A DNA stretch of 64,000 bases from Xanthomonas indica (GCF_040529045.1 NZ_CP131914.1:2960501-3024500); one strand, 5' to 3'; shown: positions 37,551 through 46,070, counted from the first letter of the stretch. Program-made: numbers and translations. Notes: generated by a model from the letters alone, not told the origin.

Positions 37551-38954
37551 TTAGCCCACACGGGCCAGCAGCGGTTTGCTGCCGCGGCGGCGTTCGCGTG
37601 CGGGAGCGATGTCCAATTGTTCACGATACTTGGCGACTGTGCGCCTTGCCACGTTCACGCCCTGTCGCGACAGCAGTCCGGCGATGGCCTCGTCGGCCAG
37701 CGGCCGCCCGGCCGGCTCGGATTCGATCAGGCGCCGGACCATGGCCCGCACCGCCTGCCCGGACACCGCGGCGCCTTCCAGGCGCACGGCGAAGAAGTGC
37801 TTCAGCTCGAACGTGCCGCGCGGGGTCTGCAGGTACTTGCCGGTGGTGATGCGCGAGATGGTCGACTCGTGCATGCCGATCGCCTCGGCCACCTCTTTCA
37901 GGGTCAGCGGCGCCATCGCTTCCTCGCCCTTGACCAGGAACGCCGACTGGCGCTCGACGATGGCGCGGGTGGTGCGCAACAGGGTCTCGTAGCGCATTGA
38001 CAGGCCGCGGGTCAGCCAGCGCGCTTCCTGCAGCATCTCGCGCAGCGGCTGCGCGGCGTCGCCGGCCTCGGCCAGGGCGCGCTCGTGCATCGGGTTGACG
38101 GTGACGCGGTGGGTGGTGGCCGGGTTCAGCGCCACCCGCCAGGTGCCGTCGGCATGCCAGGCGACCACGTCCGGCAGCACATGGCCGGCGTCCTGCGGCT
38201 GCAGGCTGTCGCCGGGCCGCGGCTGCAGCGACAGGATCAGCCGCACCGCCTCGCGCACGTCGTCGGTCTCGGCATCGAGCTGGCGCCCGAGCAGCGCGTA
38301 ATCGTGGCTGGCGAGCAGATTGAGATCGCCGGCGAGGATGCGCGCGGCCAGGTGGCGGCCCGGCACGCGGCCGGGCAGGTCGCTCAACTGCGCCTGCAGG
38401 CATTCGCGCAGGTCGCAGGCGGCCAGGCCGGCCGGGTCGCCGTGCAGCAGGCGCTGGCGCACCGCTTCGGCCTGCGCCAGCGGCAGGCCCAGGCGTGCGC
38501 TGGCCAACTGCTGCAAGGTGTCGAGCGGGCCGTCCAGGTAGCCGGCATCGTCGCAGTGTTCCAGCCAGAACGCAGCCGCTTCCAGTTCCAGCGCCGGCAG
38601 TTCCAGGGCCAGCCGCTGCAGCACGCGCAGGTGCGGGTCGGTGGATTCGCCGGCGGCGATGCGCTGCATGCGATCGTCTTCGCCGTCGTTCCAGCCGGCG
38701 GCCGGGATGTCCCACATCGAGGATTCGGGCAGTTCGTCGAACGCCGCGGTTTCCAGCGCCGCATCCTCGTGCTTGACCACCGGCTCGATCACGCCCTCGG
38801 GCTCTTCCAGTTCGAGCAGCGGATTGGTTTCCAGCGCGCGGCGGATTTCCAGTTCCAGTTGCATGCCGTCGAGTTGCAGCAGCCGGATCGACTGCAGCAG
38901 TTGCGGGGTCAGATGCAGTTGCTGGCCCAGTTGGGCGGAAACGGTCGGCTTCAT
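37551..38954 (-). CDS. rpoN: RpoN, sigma-54 factor (flagellar-locus copy)
   Basis: A 467-residue sigma-54. Region I is the Gln/Leu-rich LGQQLHLTPQLLQSIRLLQLDG-type N-terminus (residues about 8-29). Region II is acidic, followed by the core-binding domain and the RpoN box ARRTVAKYRE at about residues 435-444. Xanthomonas genomes typically carry two rpoN genes, one of which (rpoN2) sits among flagellar genes; this is probably that copy. ATG 38954 (MKPTVSAQ) is chosen; an upstream frame to 39125 runs across a 12-bp palindrome. A sigma-54-like site stands about 220 bp upstream, suggesting self-regulation. Confidence 0.94.
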   Translation of the reverse strand: MKPTVSAQLGQQLHLTPQLLQSIRLLQLDGMQLELEIRRALETNPLLELEEPEGVIEPVVKHEDAALETAAFDELPESSMWDIPAAGWNDGEDDRMQRIAAGESTDPHLRVLQRLALELPALELEAAAFWLEHCDDAGYLDGPLDTLQQLASARLGLPLAQAEAVRQRLLHGDPAGLAACDLRECLQAQLSDLPGRVPGRHLAARILAGDLNLLASHDYALLGRQLDAETDDVREAVRLILSLQPRPGDSLQPQDAGHVLPDVVAWHADGTWRVALNPATTHRVTVNPMHERALAEAGDAAQPLREMLQEARWLTRGLSMRYETLLRTTRAIVERQSAFLVKGEEAMAPLTLKEVAEAIGMHESTISRITTGKYLQTPRGTFELKHFFAVRLEGAAVSGQAVRAMVRRLIESEPAGRPLADEAIAGLLSRQGVNVARRTVAKYREQLDIAPARERRRGSKPLLARVG

Positions 38955-39056
38955 GCGGACTCCCTCGGTTCGGCGCCAATACGCTGGCGCCCGTGGAACG
39001 CATACTGCTTGTCGCCCGACGGTAACAGAATCGGGGTGTTCCTGAGTAGGGTAGTC

Positions 39057-39083
39057 AAATTCCTGACAGACTGTCAGGAATTT
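39057..39083. promoter_or_regulatory. Perfect 12-bp palindrome upstream of rpoN
   Basis: AAATTCCTGACA at 39057-39068 and its exact complement at 39072-39083 flank GAC. AT-rich compared with its surroundings, and about 105 bp ahead of rpoN. It fits a dimeric repressor/activator operator, or, as RNA, a stable hairpin in the rpoN leader. Confidence 0.6.
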
Positions 39084-39176
39084 CCCGACATGCGGGTCGT
39101 GGACGCCGGACAGTCGACGGCGCAATGCCTGATGTGGCGGGCTTCGGCGGGAATGTCACGCCTGCTGACCGGTTAA

Positions 39177-39192
39177 GGCAAACCCCATGCCA
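39177..39192 (-). promoter_or_regulatory. Sigma-54-like promoter upstream of rpoN
   Basis: On the minus strand GGCATGGGGTTTGC has GG and GC exactly 10 bases apart, with TTT before the GG. It lies between the LuxR-type regulator stop (39222) and rpoN, giving a leader of about 210 nt that contains the palindrome at 39057-39083. Confidence 0.7.
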
Positions 39193-39221
39193 AAGGTGCG
39201 TGTCGGGATGCCGTCCCCAGT

Positions 39222-39854
39222 TCAGCTCAACTCGCCCTGATGGCGCGCGGCCAGCAGGACCAGATCGTTGGCGCGGCGGCAGCCCAGCGATTCCATCATC
39301 CGCGCGCGGTGGGTCTCCACGGTCTTGACGCTGATGCCCAGGTCCGAGGCGATTTCCTTGTTGCTCTGGCCGCGGCCGATCTGGCGCAGGATCTCGCGCT
39401 GTCGCGGCGACAGCGCGGCAATGCCCACCGGGCGCTCGCGGCCGAGCATCGGCGCGATCATCTTGGAGGAGATCTGCGGGCTCAGGAACACCTGGTTGGC
39501 GCTGGCCGCGCGCAGCGCCAGTTCCAGTTCCAGCGGAGCGGCGTCCTTGACCACGAAGCCGGTGGCGCCGCGGTCCAGCGCATCGCGCACGTGCACCGGA
39601 TCGTCGTGCATCGACATCATCACCACCCGGGTCTTGGGCGAGCTGTGCAGTACGTCCGTGAGCGCGTCCAGGCCGCTGCGTCCCGGCAGGGACAGGTCCA
39701 TCAGGACCAGGTCGGGGCGGTGCAGGGTGGCCAGGTCCACTGCCTGCTGCGCGTTGCTGGCCTCGGCGACCACGTCGACGTCCGCAAACGTCTGCAGCAG
39801 CCGGCTCAAGCCGGCGCGTACCAGGGTGTGATCGTCGACGATGATGACTCGCAC
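39222..39854 (-). CDS. NarL/FixJ-type response regulator
   Basis: A 210-residue two-domain regulator. The receiver has Asp7-Asp8, phospho-acceptor Asp53 (LVLMDLSLPG), the MSMHDD switch region and Lys at FVVKDAAP. The LuxR-type helix-turn-helix (residues about 148-205) reads LSPRQREILRQIGRGQSNKE followed by IASDLGISVKTVETHRARMM. The start is GTG at 39852-39854. It sits between the fliS-PilZ genes and rpoN. Its kinase is not obvious; the NarL-family kinase at the right end of the window is one candidate but is 24 kb away. Targets could include rpoN or the palindrome in front of it. Confidence 0.9.
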   Translation of the reverse strand: MRVIIVDDHTLVRAGLSRLLQTFADVDVVAEASNAQQAVDLATLHRPDLVLMDLSLPGRSGLDALTDVLHSSPKTRVVMMSMHDDPVHVRDALDRGATGFVVKDAAPLELELALRAASANQVFLSPQISSKMIAPMLGRERPVGIAALSPRQREILRQIGRGQSNKEIASDLGISVKTVETHRARMMESLGCRRANDLVLLAARHQGELS

Positions 39855-39944
39855 GGTGCAGGTCCTTCTATTCAGATCCGCACCTTAGCCGAGCCGCTCG
39901 CCGCCGCCAACCTCGGCGGGCGGCCGGGCGCGGCGGGAGCCGGC

Positions 39945-40523
39945 TCAGCGCGCCCGCCGGCTGTCGGCGATCTGCCGGCGGTGCAGCCGGAACAGGTGGC
40001 GTTCCAGGGCCTCTTCCAGGCCCGGCGGCTGTGTCTCGAACCGTAGCCAAAGTTGGACGACCCCGGCAGTGGTGGCCTCGGCCAGCACCCGTACCGGCAG
40101 TTCCAGGTGGTCCGGCAGCCAGTCCGAGGGTTGCAGGCGTAGCAGACCGGCGGCCCCGGGCGCTGCGCCCGAGCGCGCGCCCAGGTCCAGCCGGACGCCC
40201 CGGCGCGACCAGCACAGCGGCCGCAACGGCAGGGCATCCTCGTGCTGGCGGGCCAGCCGGCCCAGCAGGACCAGCATCAGGTCGAGCTTGGCCTCCATCC
40301 GCTGCGTCTGCGCGCTGGCGTCGCTGCGCTCGTCGCTGCCGTCCTCGCCGCGCAGATCCTCGATCTGCGCCAGGCTGCGCAGCAGCGCCTCGCCGGCGGC
40401 AAGGCGGCCGGCGCCGTTGCCCAGGCGGAAATCCGCCGGCAGCGCCAGTTCGCAACTGAGCGTGTCGTGGAACAGTTCGGCGTCGGCCGGATGTTGCGCG
40501 ACGCCGTCCGGGCCGGCGTTCAT
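39945..40523 (-). CDS. Atypical PilZ-like protein
   Basis: A 192-residue protein. The central part contains a long predicted helix with heptad spacing (AQTQRMEAKLDLMLVLLGRL, about residues 70-90), followed by LCWSRRGVRLDLGARSG, LELPVRVLAEA and VQLWLRFETQPPGLEEALER, which fits the beta-barrel and C-terminal helix of PilZ folds. The canonical c-di-GMP motif (RxxxR with D/NxSxxG) is missing. I recall a tetrameric non-canonical PilZ protein of Xanthomonas with such a helix, and this probably belongs to that family. It overlaps the FliT-like gene by 4 bp, so it is cotranscribed with fliS. Confidence 0.68.
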   Translation of the reverse strand: MNAGPDGVAQHPADAELFHDTLSCELALPADFRLGNGAGRLAAGEALLRSLAQIEDLRGEDGSDERSDASAQTQRMEAKLDLMLVLLGRLARQHEDALPLRPLCWSRRGVRLDLGARSGAAPGAAGLLRLQPSDWLPDHLELPVRVLAEATTAGVVQLWLRFETQPPGLEEALERHLFRLHRRQIADSRRAR

Positions 40524-40819
40524 CCCAGCAGTCCGGCCTGCGAATAGAGCCGCGCGGCGTGGCTGGACTGGCGGCTGCTGCGCAGCCAGGCCGCGGCATG
40601 GTCGCGCTCCATGCGCATCTGCGCGGTCACCGCCTGCTGCAGGGCGAGCAGTGGCTTGAGCGCCTCGCGCGAGCGGTCGGCATCGTCCTGCTGCAGATAC
40701 GCCTGCAGGCGTCGCGCATGGTCGGTGACCATCGCCTGGGCCAGGGCATAGTCGTCGCCGCGCAGGATCTCGCGCAGTTCGTGCAGGTCGTTGTGCAGGT
40801 CGGCGAGCTGGATGCTCAC
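40520..40819 (-). CDS. FliT-like small helical protein
   Basis: A 99-residue, all-helical, charged protein (LADLHNDLHELREILRG, RRLQAYLQQDDADRSREAL, LALQQAVTAQMRMERDHAAA). Size and position immediately after fliS suggest the FliD chaperone FliT, a poorly conserved family, so the assignment is mainly contextual. The GTG start at 40817-40819 overlaps the fliS stop, and its end overlaps the PilZ-like gene. Confidence 0.6.
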   Translation of the reverse strand: MSIQLADLHNDLHELREILRGDDYALAQAMVTDHARRLQAYLQQDDADRSREALKPLLALQQAVTAQMRMERDHAAAWLRSSRQSSHAARLYSQAGLLG

Positions 40820-41235
40820 GATGCGTTCGCCGTGGCTAGTTCGCGCTGCTGCGCCGGAATGGCGGCCCAGGCCGCGTCGATCTCGCTGAGCAGTTCCAGC
40901 GCTTCGGTCAGCGCGGCGTCGTCGTTGTGCAGGTTGGCTTCGGTGAGCCGGTGCATCACGTAGTCGTAGAGCGCGGACAGATTGCCGGCGATCTCGCCGC
41001 CGGCCTCGTGGTCGAGCGAGCCGTTGAGATGGCCGACGATGGCGCAGGCCTCGCCGATCGCCTTGCCCTTGCGTGCCTGGTCACCCTGCGCGAGGCAGGC
41101 CTGCGCCTGGCGGATGCGCTGGCAGGCACCGGCGAACAGCATGGCGACCAGCTTGTGCGGATCGGCATCCGTGACGCTGGTGGAAATGCCCATCTTGCGA
41201 TATTGCTCAGCGTACTGGCGGCTGGAACCGTACAT
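40816..41235 (-). CDS. fliS: FliS, flagellin export chaperone
   Basis: A 139-residue helical chaperone that keeps flagellin monomeric before export. Family features are the N-terminus with YAEQYRKMGISTSVTDADPHK and the helix LVAMLFAGACQRIRQAQACL (about residues 29-48), then LNGSLDHEAGGEIAGNL and LYDYVMHRLTEANLHND. It follows fliD by 149 bp; a sigma-28-type promoter lies in that gap, so fliS, the FliT-like and the PilZ-like genes may be a separate late operon. Confidence 0.95.
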   Translation of the reverse strand: MYGSSRQYAEQYRKMGISTSVTDADPHKLVAMLFAGACQRIRQAQACLAQGDQARKGKAIGEACAIVGHLNGSLDHEAGGEIAGNLSALYDYVMHRLTEANLHNDDAALTEALELLSEIDAAWAAIPAQQRELATANAS

Positions 41236-41338
41236 GGAAAACTCCCTCGGGTGGACTGGCGGGGCCTGGCGCTATGCCGGTTGGCGGCGACGCCGGGCGG
41301 TTGTTGCCGCAGATCCACAATGACTGTCGATACTCTTC

Positions 41339-41366
41339 ATATCGGCCGCGACGCGCTTCGACTTGA
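41339..41366 (-). promoter_or_regulatory. Sigma-28-type promoter of fliS operon
   Basis: On the minus strand TCAAGT is followed by 14 bases and GCCGATAT. The predicted start near 41332 gives a leader of about 97 nt before fliS. The same TCAAGT-N14-GCCGATAT arrangement is found before cheV. Confidence 0.8.
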
Positions 41367-41384
41367 GCCGCGGCCACACGCGCG

Positions 41385-42707
41385 TCAGCTGAATTGCTTG
41401 GTCAGGTTGTCGCTGGTGGTCTGCATCTGGGTCACCAGCGTCTCCATCGCCGTGAAGCGCGCGGTGTACTGATCGGTCAGTGTCTGCATGCGCGCGTCCA
41501 GATCGCTGAGCTGATCGGTCAGGTCGGAGATGTGCTTGTTGAGCGCGTCGGTCCGCTGGGTCAGCGTGCCGCTGGTGGTGTCCAGGTTGCTCTTGAGCAG
41601 CGTGCTCATCCCGGCGCCAAAGCTGCCGGCGCTGCCGAGCATGGTCTTGGCCGCCGACGGATCGGTGGCCACGGCCGTGTCGAACTTGCTGCTGTCCAGG
41701 CTCATCACGCCATCCTTGTCGATGGTGACGCCCAGCGCCATCAGCCCGCTCACGTTGTCGCTGACCAGCCGGCGCAGCGACTGCTGCAGGCCGCGCACCA
41801 TGGCATCGCCGGTCATCGGCGAGGCCTTCTTGTTGGTGGCGTCGTAGGCGCTGGACGACTTGAGCACGCTGTTGGCGGAGTTGTAGGCGCTGACCAGGGC
41901 GGTCAGGTTGGCCTTCAGCGGGCTGTTGTCGGCGGTGATGTTGAGATTGAAGGTGGTGCCGGCAACGGCCTTGGTGAGATTGATGGCCACGCCGGGCACC
42001 AGGTCGGCGATGGTGTTGCTGCTGGAGGTGCGCTGGAAGCCATCCACCTTCACCACCGCGTCGGCGGCGGCGATCGTCTGGGTCAGGCCGCCGCTGCTGC
42101 CGGGCGGGTAGGTGAGGTTGGCCAGGCCGCCGTCGCCACCGGAGGTGGTGATGGTCAGGGCGCCCTTGGTGCCGGTGTCGACCGCGTTGAGCACCAGGTG
42201 GTCGCCGTCGTCGGCGGTGACCACGCTGGCGGTCACGCCGGCACCGTTGGCGGCCTTGTTGATGAAGGCGGCGACGTCGCTGAGCTTGCTGCCGGCATCG
42301 ACGTTGATATTGAGCGTGGTGTCGCCATAGGCGATGGTCAGGGTGCCGCCACCGACCACGGCGCCGCTGGCGTAGGCCGAGGAGGTCAGTTTCTGCGACT
42401 GCGCCAGCTTCACCACCTCGATGCCGTACCTGCCGGCGTTGGCGCTGGAGGTGACCGAGGCGGTATAGCCCGCGCCGTCGTCGATGGTGGCCTTGTAGGC
42501 GCCCTTGTCGGCGCTGTCGGACACCGTGTTCATCGCCGTCTGCAGGTTGGACAGCGCGCTCTTGATCGTGCTCAAGGACGACAGCTGCGCACTGGAGGCG
42601 GTGCCGTCACGGTTGATCCGGTCTTCCTGCGGCTGGCGTTCCTTCGACACCAGTTTGGCGACGAAGGTCGGAATGTCCAGGCCTGAGCCGATTCCAGTGG
42701 TGGACAT
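41385..42707 (-). CDS. fliD: FliD, flagellar cap protein
   Basis: A 440-residue filament cap. The N-terminal STTGIGSGLDIPTFVAKLV is the hallmark FliD start. Middle parts are Ala/Thr/Asp-rich filament-like domains, and the C-terminal coiled coil (ISDLTDQLSDLDARMQTLTD, YTARFTAMETLVTQMQTT) is typical. I chose ATG 42707, which has AAGGA 8 nt upstream; a GTG at 42734 is the alternative. It has its own sigma-54 promoter, separate from the sigma-28 flagellins upstream. Confidence 0.96.
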   Translation of the reverse strand: MSTTGIGSGLDIPTFVAKLVSKERQPQEDRINRDGTASSAQLSSLSTIKSALSNLQTAMNTVSDSADKGAYKATIDDGAGYTASVTSSANAGRYGIEVVKLAQSQKLTSSAYASGAVVGGGTLTIAYGDTTLNINVDAGSKLSDVAAFINKAANGAGVTASVVTADDGDHLVLNAVDTGTKGALTITTSGGDGGLANLTYPPGSSGGLTQTIAAADAVVKVDGFQRTSSSNTIADLVPGVAINLTKAVAGTTFNLNITADNSPLKANLTALVSAYNSANSVLKSSSAYDATNKKASPMTGDAMVRGLQQSLRRLVSDNVSGLMALGVTIDKDGVMSLDSSKFDTAVATDPSAAKTMLGSAGSFGAGMSTLLKSNLDTTSGTLTQRTDALNKHISDLTDQLSDLDARMQTLTDQYTARFTAMETLVTQMQTTSDNLTKQFS

Positions 42708-42821
42708 GTTGGCGGTCCTTGAGATGGCCGGCACGCGGTGCGCCAGCGGCTGAGGGGAGTATCGGCGCGCGAGGCCGCTTCTTGAGCGCCGCCCGCGCGT
42801 CGTCGCGGCTCCCGGTTGCGA

Positions 42822-42837
42822 TGCAAATCCTGTGCCG
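42822..42837 (-). promoter_or_regulatory. Sigma-54 promoter of fliD
   Basis: On the minus strand it reads CGGCACAGGATTTGCA: GG, 10 bases, GC. Predicted start near 42811, about 104 nt before fliD. It lies just beyond the flagellin terminator at 42851-42880. Confidence 0.84.
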
Positions 42838-42850
42838 CGTCGGCAGCGTC

Positions 42851-42880
42851 AAAAAAAAGACCCCTCCTTGCGGAGGGGTC
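42851..42880 (-). terminator. Rho-independent terminator of the downstream flagellin gene
   Basis: GACCCCTCC at the 42872-42880 side (minus strand) pairs perfectly with GGAGGGGTC across loop GCAA, followed by eight T residues (42851-42858). It is 28 bp beyond the stop codon. A near-identical terminator ends the other flagellin. Confidence 0.95.
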
Positions 42881-42908
42881 CGGTCGTGCGGTGCGGCTCT
42901 GGCTGGGC

Positions 42909-44096
42909 TTAGCCCTGGAGCAGACTCAGCACGCTCTGCGGCGCCTGCTTGGCCTGGGCCAGCATCGCGGTGCCGGCCTGCTGCAGGATCTGCGTACGGG
43001 TCAGCTCGGCGGTTTCCTTGGCGTAATCGGTATCGCGGATGCGGCTGCGCGAGGCCGACAGGTTCTCCGAGGTGGAGCTCAGGTTGGCGATGGTGGAGGT
43101 GAAGCGGTTCTGGATCGCACCCATGTCGGCACGCGAGGAGTTCACCGAGGTCAGCGCGTTGTCGATGATGCTCATCGCCTTCTGCGCGCCCTGGAAGGTG
43201 GAGATATCCACGTCCGCCAGGTAGTTGGTGGTGCCGGCGGTGGCAGCGGCGCTGGCGGCGATGCCGGCGTTGCTGAAGGTGATGCCGGAGGCACCGGTGG
43301 CCGAGCCTGCGGTGAACGAGAAGTCCTGGCCGCCCTTGACCGATTCCAGCTTCAGCGCATTGGTGGACGAATCGATCGAGGCGTACACGCCGGTCTGGGC
43401 CAGCTTGTCGTTGATCGCCGAGACGATCTTCTTGGCCACGTCGGCACCGGCGTCGCCGTTGGCCACCGAGACCGAGGCGATGTTGACGCCGTTGACGACC
43501 ATGCCGGAGAAGCTGCCGCTGGCGGTCGCGGTACCGGAGGCCAGGGCGGCCGAGCCGGTCTGGGTAGCGGCGAAGCCGGCCTTGCCCAGCGCGGCGGCGC
43601 TGGCATTGACGATGCTGTTGATGCCGATGGTCTGGCCCGCGTCGGCGCCGACCTGGAACAGCGCGCCGGAGAACGAACCGTCCAGCAGCTTGGTGCCGTT
43701 GAAGTTGGTCTGGCTGGAGACGCGGTCGATTTCCGCGGCCAGCTGCTTGACTTCCGAGTTCAGCGCACCGCGGTCGGTGGTGGAGTTGGTGGCGTTGGCC
43801 GACTGCACCGCCAGTTCGCGGATACGCTGCAGGTTGTTGCCGATTTCGACCATCGCGCCTTCGGCGGTCTGCGCCAGCGAGATGCCGTCGTTGGCGTTGC
43901 GCGAGGCCACGTCCAGGCCACGGATCTGGGTGGTGAAGCGCTCGGAGATCGCCAGACCGGCCGCATCGTCCTTGGCGCTGTTGATGCGCAGGCCCGAGGA
44001 CAGGCGCTGGATCGTCGTCGCCAGGCTGGTGCTGGTGGTGTTGAGGTTCCGCTGAGCGTTCAGCGACATTACGTTGGTATTGATGACCTGTGCCAT
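42909..44096 (-). CDS. fliC: Flagellin, downstream copy of a tandem pair
   Basis: A 395-residue flagellin. The conserved N-domain is [18 protein letters not shown] followed by the flg22-equivalent region at residues 30-51, with [11 protein letters not shown]. The C-domain ends [20 protein letters not shown]. The central D2/D3 part (residues about 165-300) is Ala/Ser/Thr-rich, suitable for O-glycosylation. It differs from the upstream copy by one residue (Ala169 here, Ser169 there). I chose ATG 44096, with AGGAG about 8 nt upstream, over an upstream start at 44129 in the leader. Two sigma-28-type promoters and its own terminator make it a single-gene unit. Confidence 0.97.
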   Translation of the reverse strand: MAQVINTNVMSLNAQRNLNTTSTSLATTIQRLSSGLRINSAKDDAAGLAISERFTTQIRGLDVASRNANDGISLAQTAEGAMVEIGNNLQRIRELAVQSANATNSTTDRGALNSEVKQLAAEIDRVSSQTNFNGTKLLDGSFSGALFQVGADAGQTIGINSIVNASAAALGKAGFAATQTGSAALASGTATASGSFSGMVVNGVNIASVSVANGDAGADVAKKIVSAINDKLAQTGVYASIDSSTNALKLESVKGGQDFSFTAGSATGASGITFSNAGIAASAAATAGTTNYLADVDISTFQGAQKAMSIIDNALTSVNSSRADMGAIQNRFTSTIANLSSTSENLSASRSRIRDTDYAKETAELTRTQILQQAGTAMLAQAKQAPQSVLSLLQG

Positions 44097-44157
44097 TTCG
44101 ATATCTCCTCTAAGCGATTTATCCGGCAACCCTTGGGTGCCTGGAGCCTCCGCAGGG

Positions 44158-44172
44158 GGCCATCAATTGGCC
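44158..44172 (-). promoter_or_regulatory. Conserved leader hairpin upstream of flagellin (downstream copy)
   Basis: GGCCA at 44158-44162 pairs with TGGCC at 44168-44172 in the 5' leader. The same hairpin and its surroundings are kept in the leader of the other flagellin (about 46037-46051), where sequence further upstream has diverged, suggesting a role in mRNA stability or translation. Confidence 0.45.
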
Positions 44173-44191
44173 AGTGCCGCTGCTGGTATAA

Positions 44192-44218
44192 GTAACGGCA
44201 GTCGGTGCGCAACCTTTA
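44192..44218 (-). promoter_or_regulatory. Sigma-28 promoter, proximal, of downstream flagellin
   Basis: On the minus strand TAAA is followed by exactly 15 bases and GCCGTTAC. Predicted start near 44185, about 90 nt before the ATG. Confidence 0.85.
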
Positions 44219-44286
44219 GCGATTCGCTGGGAAAAAACAAAGCAATTCGCTGAGTTGCAACGCGTCCGGCATGCGGCGAAAAGCTT

Positions 44287-44313
44287 GTTTCGGCCGCGCT
44301 TTGACAAACTTTA
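44287..44313 (-). promoter_or_regulatory. Sigma-28-like promoter, distal, of downstream flagellin
   Basis: TAAA, 15 bases, GCCGAAAC on the minus strand, 95 bp upstream of the proximal site. The other flagellin has the same two-site layout. Confidence 0.65.
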
Positions 44314-44730
44314 GGTTCCATCGTGCACGTGCTGTGGAAGTCGGCACGTAGCGTGAGAAACACGTCGGTGTGATCGCCGTCGCCGGGGCGGTGCGCTCGA
44401 TCAGTTCGATCGTGGCGTCGCCACATCTGCACGAATGCAGGACATCCCGGCCGCGCGGGTGTGGTGATGCAGTTGCTTGGCCGTCTTCCCCGCACCTGGT
44501 CGACCGTCCCCCTGCTGTCCTTGGCGACCACGGACGGGGTGCAGATCATCGCGCTGTTGCACGTGCCGCGCTGCCACACATGCGGTCGAGAAGGTTCTGC
44601 CGCGCATCCGGCGCCGCAGTGCGGACACGCGACCCGGAGGCGGCATGTGTGGTTCTGCCGGCGCGTTGAATGCCGGTGCCTGGTGAAGACGCCGCGTTGT
44701 TCGAGACGCGCGCCCCGTGCTGGAAAACGG
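44314..44730. other. Non-coding spacer between the two flagellin units
   Basis: This 417-bp stretch lies between the terminator of the upstream flagellin and the distal promoter of the downstream one. Small frames exist on both strands but lack ribosome binding sites and family features. I see no further promoter or repeat. It has no counterpart in front of the upstream flagellin. Confidence 0.6.
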
Positions 44731-44761
44731 AATAAAAAAGGCCCCTCCTTGCGGAGGGGCC
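44731..44761 (-). terminator. Rho-independent terminator of the upstream flagellin gene
   Basis: On the minus strand GGCCCCTCC pairs perfectly with GGAGGGGCC across loop GCAA and runs into TTTTTTATT. It lies 27 bp beyond the stop and matches the other flagellin terminator except for compensated end base pairs (G-C in place of A-T). Confidence 0.95.
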
Positions 44762-44787
44762 CGGTGGCGCGGTGTGGCTGGCTGGGC

Positions 44788-45975
44788 TTAGCCCTGGAGC
44801 AGGCTCAGCACGCTCTGCGGCGCCTGCTTGGCCTGGGCCAGCATCGCGGTGCCGGCCTGCTGCAGGATCTGCGTACGGGTCAGCTCGGCGGTTTCCTTGG
44901 CGTAGTCGGTATCGCGGATGCGGCTGCGCGAGGCCGACAGGTTCTCCGAGGTGGAGCTCAGGTTGGCGATGGTGGAGGTGAAGCGGTTCTGGATCGCACC
45001 CATGTCGGCACGCGAGGAGTTCACCGAGGTCAGCGCGTTGTCGATGATGCTCATCGCCTTCTGCGCGCCCTGGAAGGTGGAGATGTCCACGTCCGCCAGG
45101 TAGTTGGTGGTGCCGGCGGTGGCAGCGGCGCTGGCGGCGATGCCGGCGTTGCTGAAGGTGATGCCGGAGGCACCGGTGGCCGAGCCTGCGGTGAACGAGA
45201 AGTCCTGGCCGCCCTTGACCGATTCCAGCTTCAGCGCATTGGTGGAGGAATCGATCGAGGCGTACACGCCGGTCTGGGCCAGCTTGTCGTTGATCGCCGA
45301 GACGATCTTCTTGGCCACGTCGGCACCGGCGTCGCCGTTGGCCACCGAGACCGAGGCGATGTTGACGCCGTTGACGACCATGCCGGAGAAGCTGCCGCTG
45401 GCGGTCGCGGTGCCGGAGGCCAGGGCGGCCGAGCCGGTCTGGGTGGCGGCGAAGCCGGCCTTGCCCAGCGAGGCGGCGCTGGCATTGACGATGCTGTTGA
45501 TGCCGATGGTCTGGCCGGCGTCGGCGCCGACCTGGAACAGCGCGCCGGAGAACGAACCGTCCAGCAGCTTGGTGCCGTTGAAGTTGGTCTGGCTGGAGAC
45601 GCGGTCGATTTCCGCGGCCAGCTGCTTGACTTCCGAGTTCAGCGCACCGCGGTCGGTGGTGGAGTTGGTGGCGTTGGCCGACTGCACCGCCAGTTCGCGG
45701 ATACGCTGCAGGTTGTTGCCGATTTCGACCATTGCGCCTTCGGCGGTCTGCGCCAGCGAAATGCCGTCGTTGGCGTTGCGCGAGGCCACGTCCAGGCCGC
45801 GGATCTGGGTGGTGAAGCGCTCGGAGATCGCCAGGCCGGCGGCGTCGTCCTTGGCGCTGTTGATGCGCAGGCCCGAGGACAGGCGCTGGATCGTCGTCGC
45901 CAGGCTGGTGCTGGTGGTGTTGAGGTTCCGCTGAGCGTTCAGCGACATTACGTTGGTATTGATGACCTGTGCCAT
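44788..45975 (-). CDS. fliC: Flagellin, upstream copy of a tandem pair
   Basis: A 395-residue flagellin with Ser169, otherwise identical in sequence to the copy at 42909-44096. N- and C-terminal D0/D1 domains are conserved and the central part is Ala/Ser/Thr-rich. The nucleotide sequences differ at only about a dozen positions, nearly all silent, so the pair is either a recent duplication or kept alike by gene conversion. ATG 45975 has AGGAG upstream in the leader. It has two sigma-28-type promoters and a strong terminator, and so is transcribed separately from the downstream copy and from flgL. Confidence 0.97.
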   Translation of the reverse strand: MAQVINTNVMSLNAQRNLNTTSTSLATTIQRLSSGLRINSAKDDAAGLAISERFTTQIRGLDVASRNANDGISLAQTAEGAMVEIGNNLQRIRELAVQSANATNSTTDRGALNSEVKQLAAEIDRVSSQTNFNGTKLLDGSFSGALFQVGADAGQTIGINSIVNASAASLGKAGFAATQTGSAALASGTATASGSFSGMVVNGVNIASVSVANGDAGADVAKKIVSAINDKLAQTGVYASIDSSTNALKLESVKGGQDFSFTAGSATGASGITFSNAGIAASAAATAGTTNYLADVDISTFQGAQKAMSIIDNALTSVNSSRADMGAIQNRFTSTIANLSSTSENLSASRSRIRDTDYAKETAELTRTQILQQAGTAMLAQAKQAPQSVLSLLQG

Positions 45976-46070
45976 TTTGATATCTCCTCTTAGCGATTTG
46001 TCCGGCAACCGGTCGGTGCCTGGAGTCTCCGCAGGGGGCCATCAATTGGCCAGTGCGGCTGGTGATACAA

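Noticed and set aside
44370-44686. Short frames between the two flagellins.
   Set aside because: No ribosome binding site, no conserved motif, and they overlap in different frames.
42909-45975. Possible assembly duplication of a single flagellin gene.
   Set aside because: The flanks differ: the upstream-copy promoter region, the 417-bp spacer and compensated changes in the two terminators show two real loci. Long-read confirmation is still a fair test.
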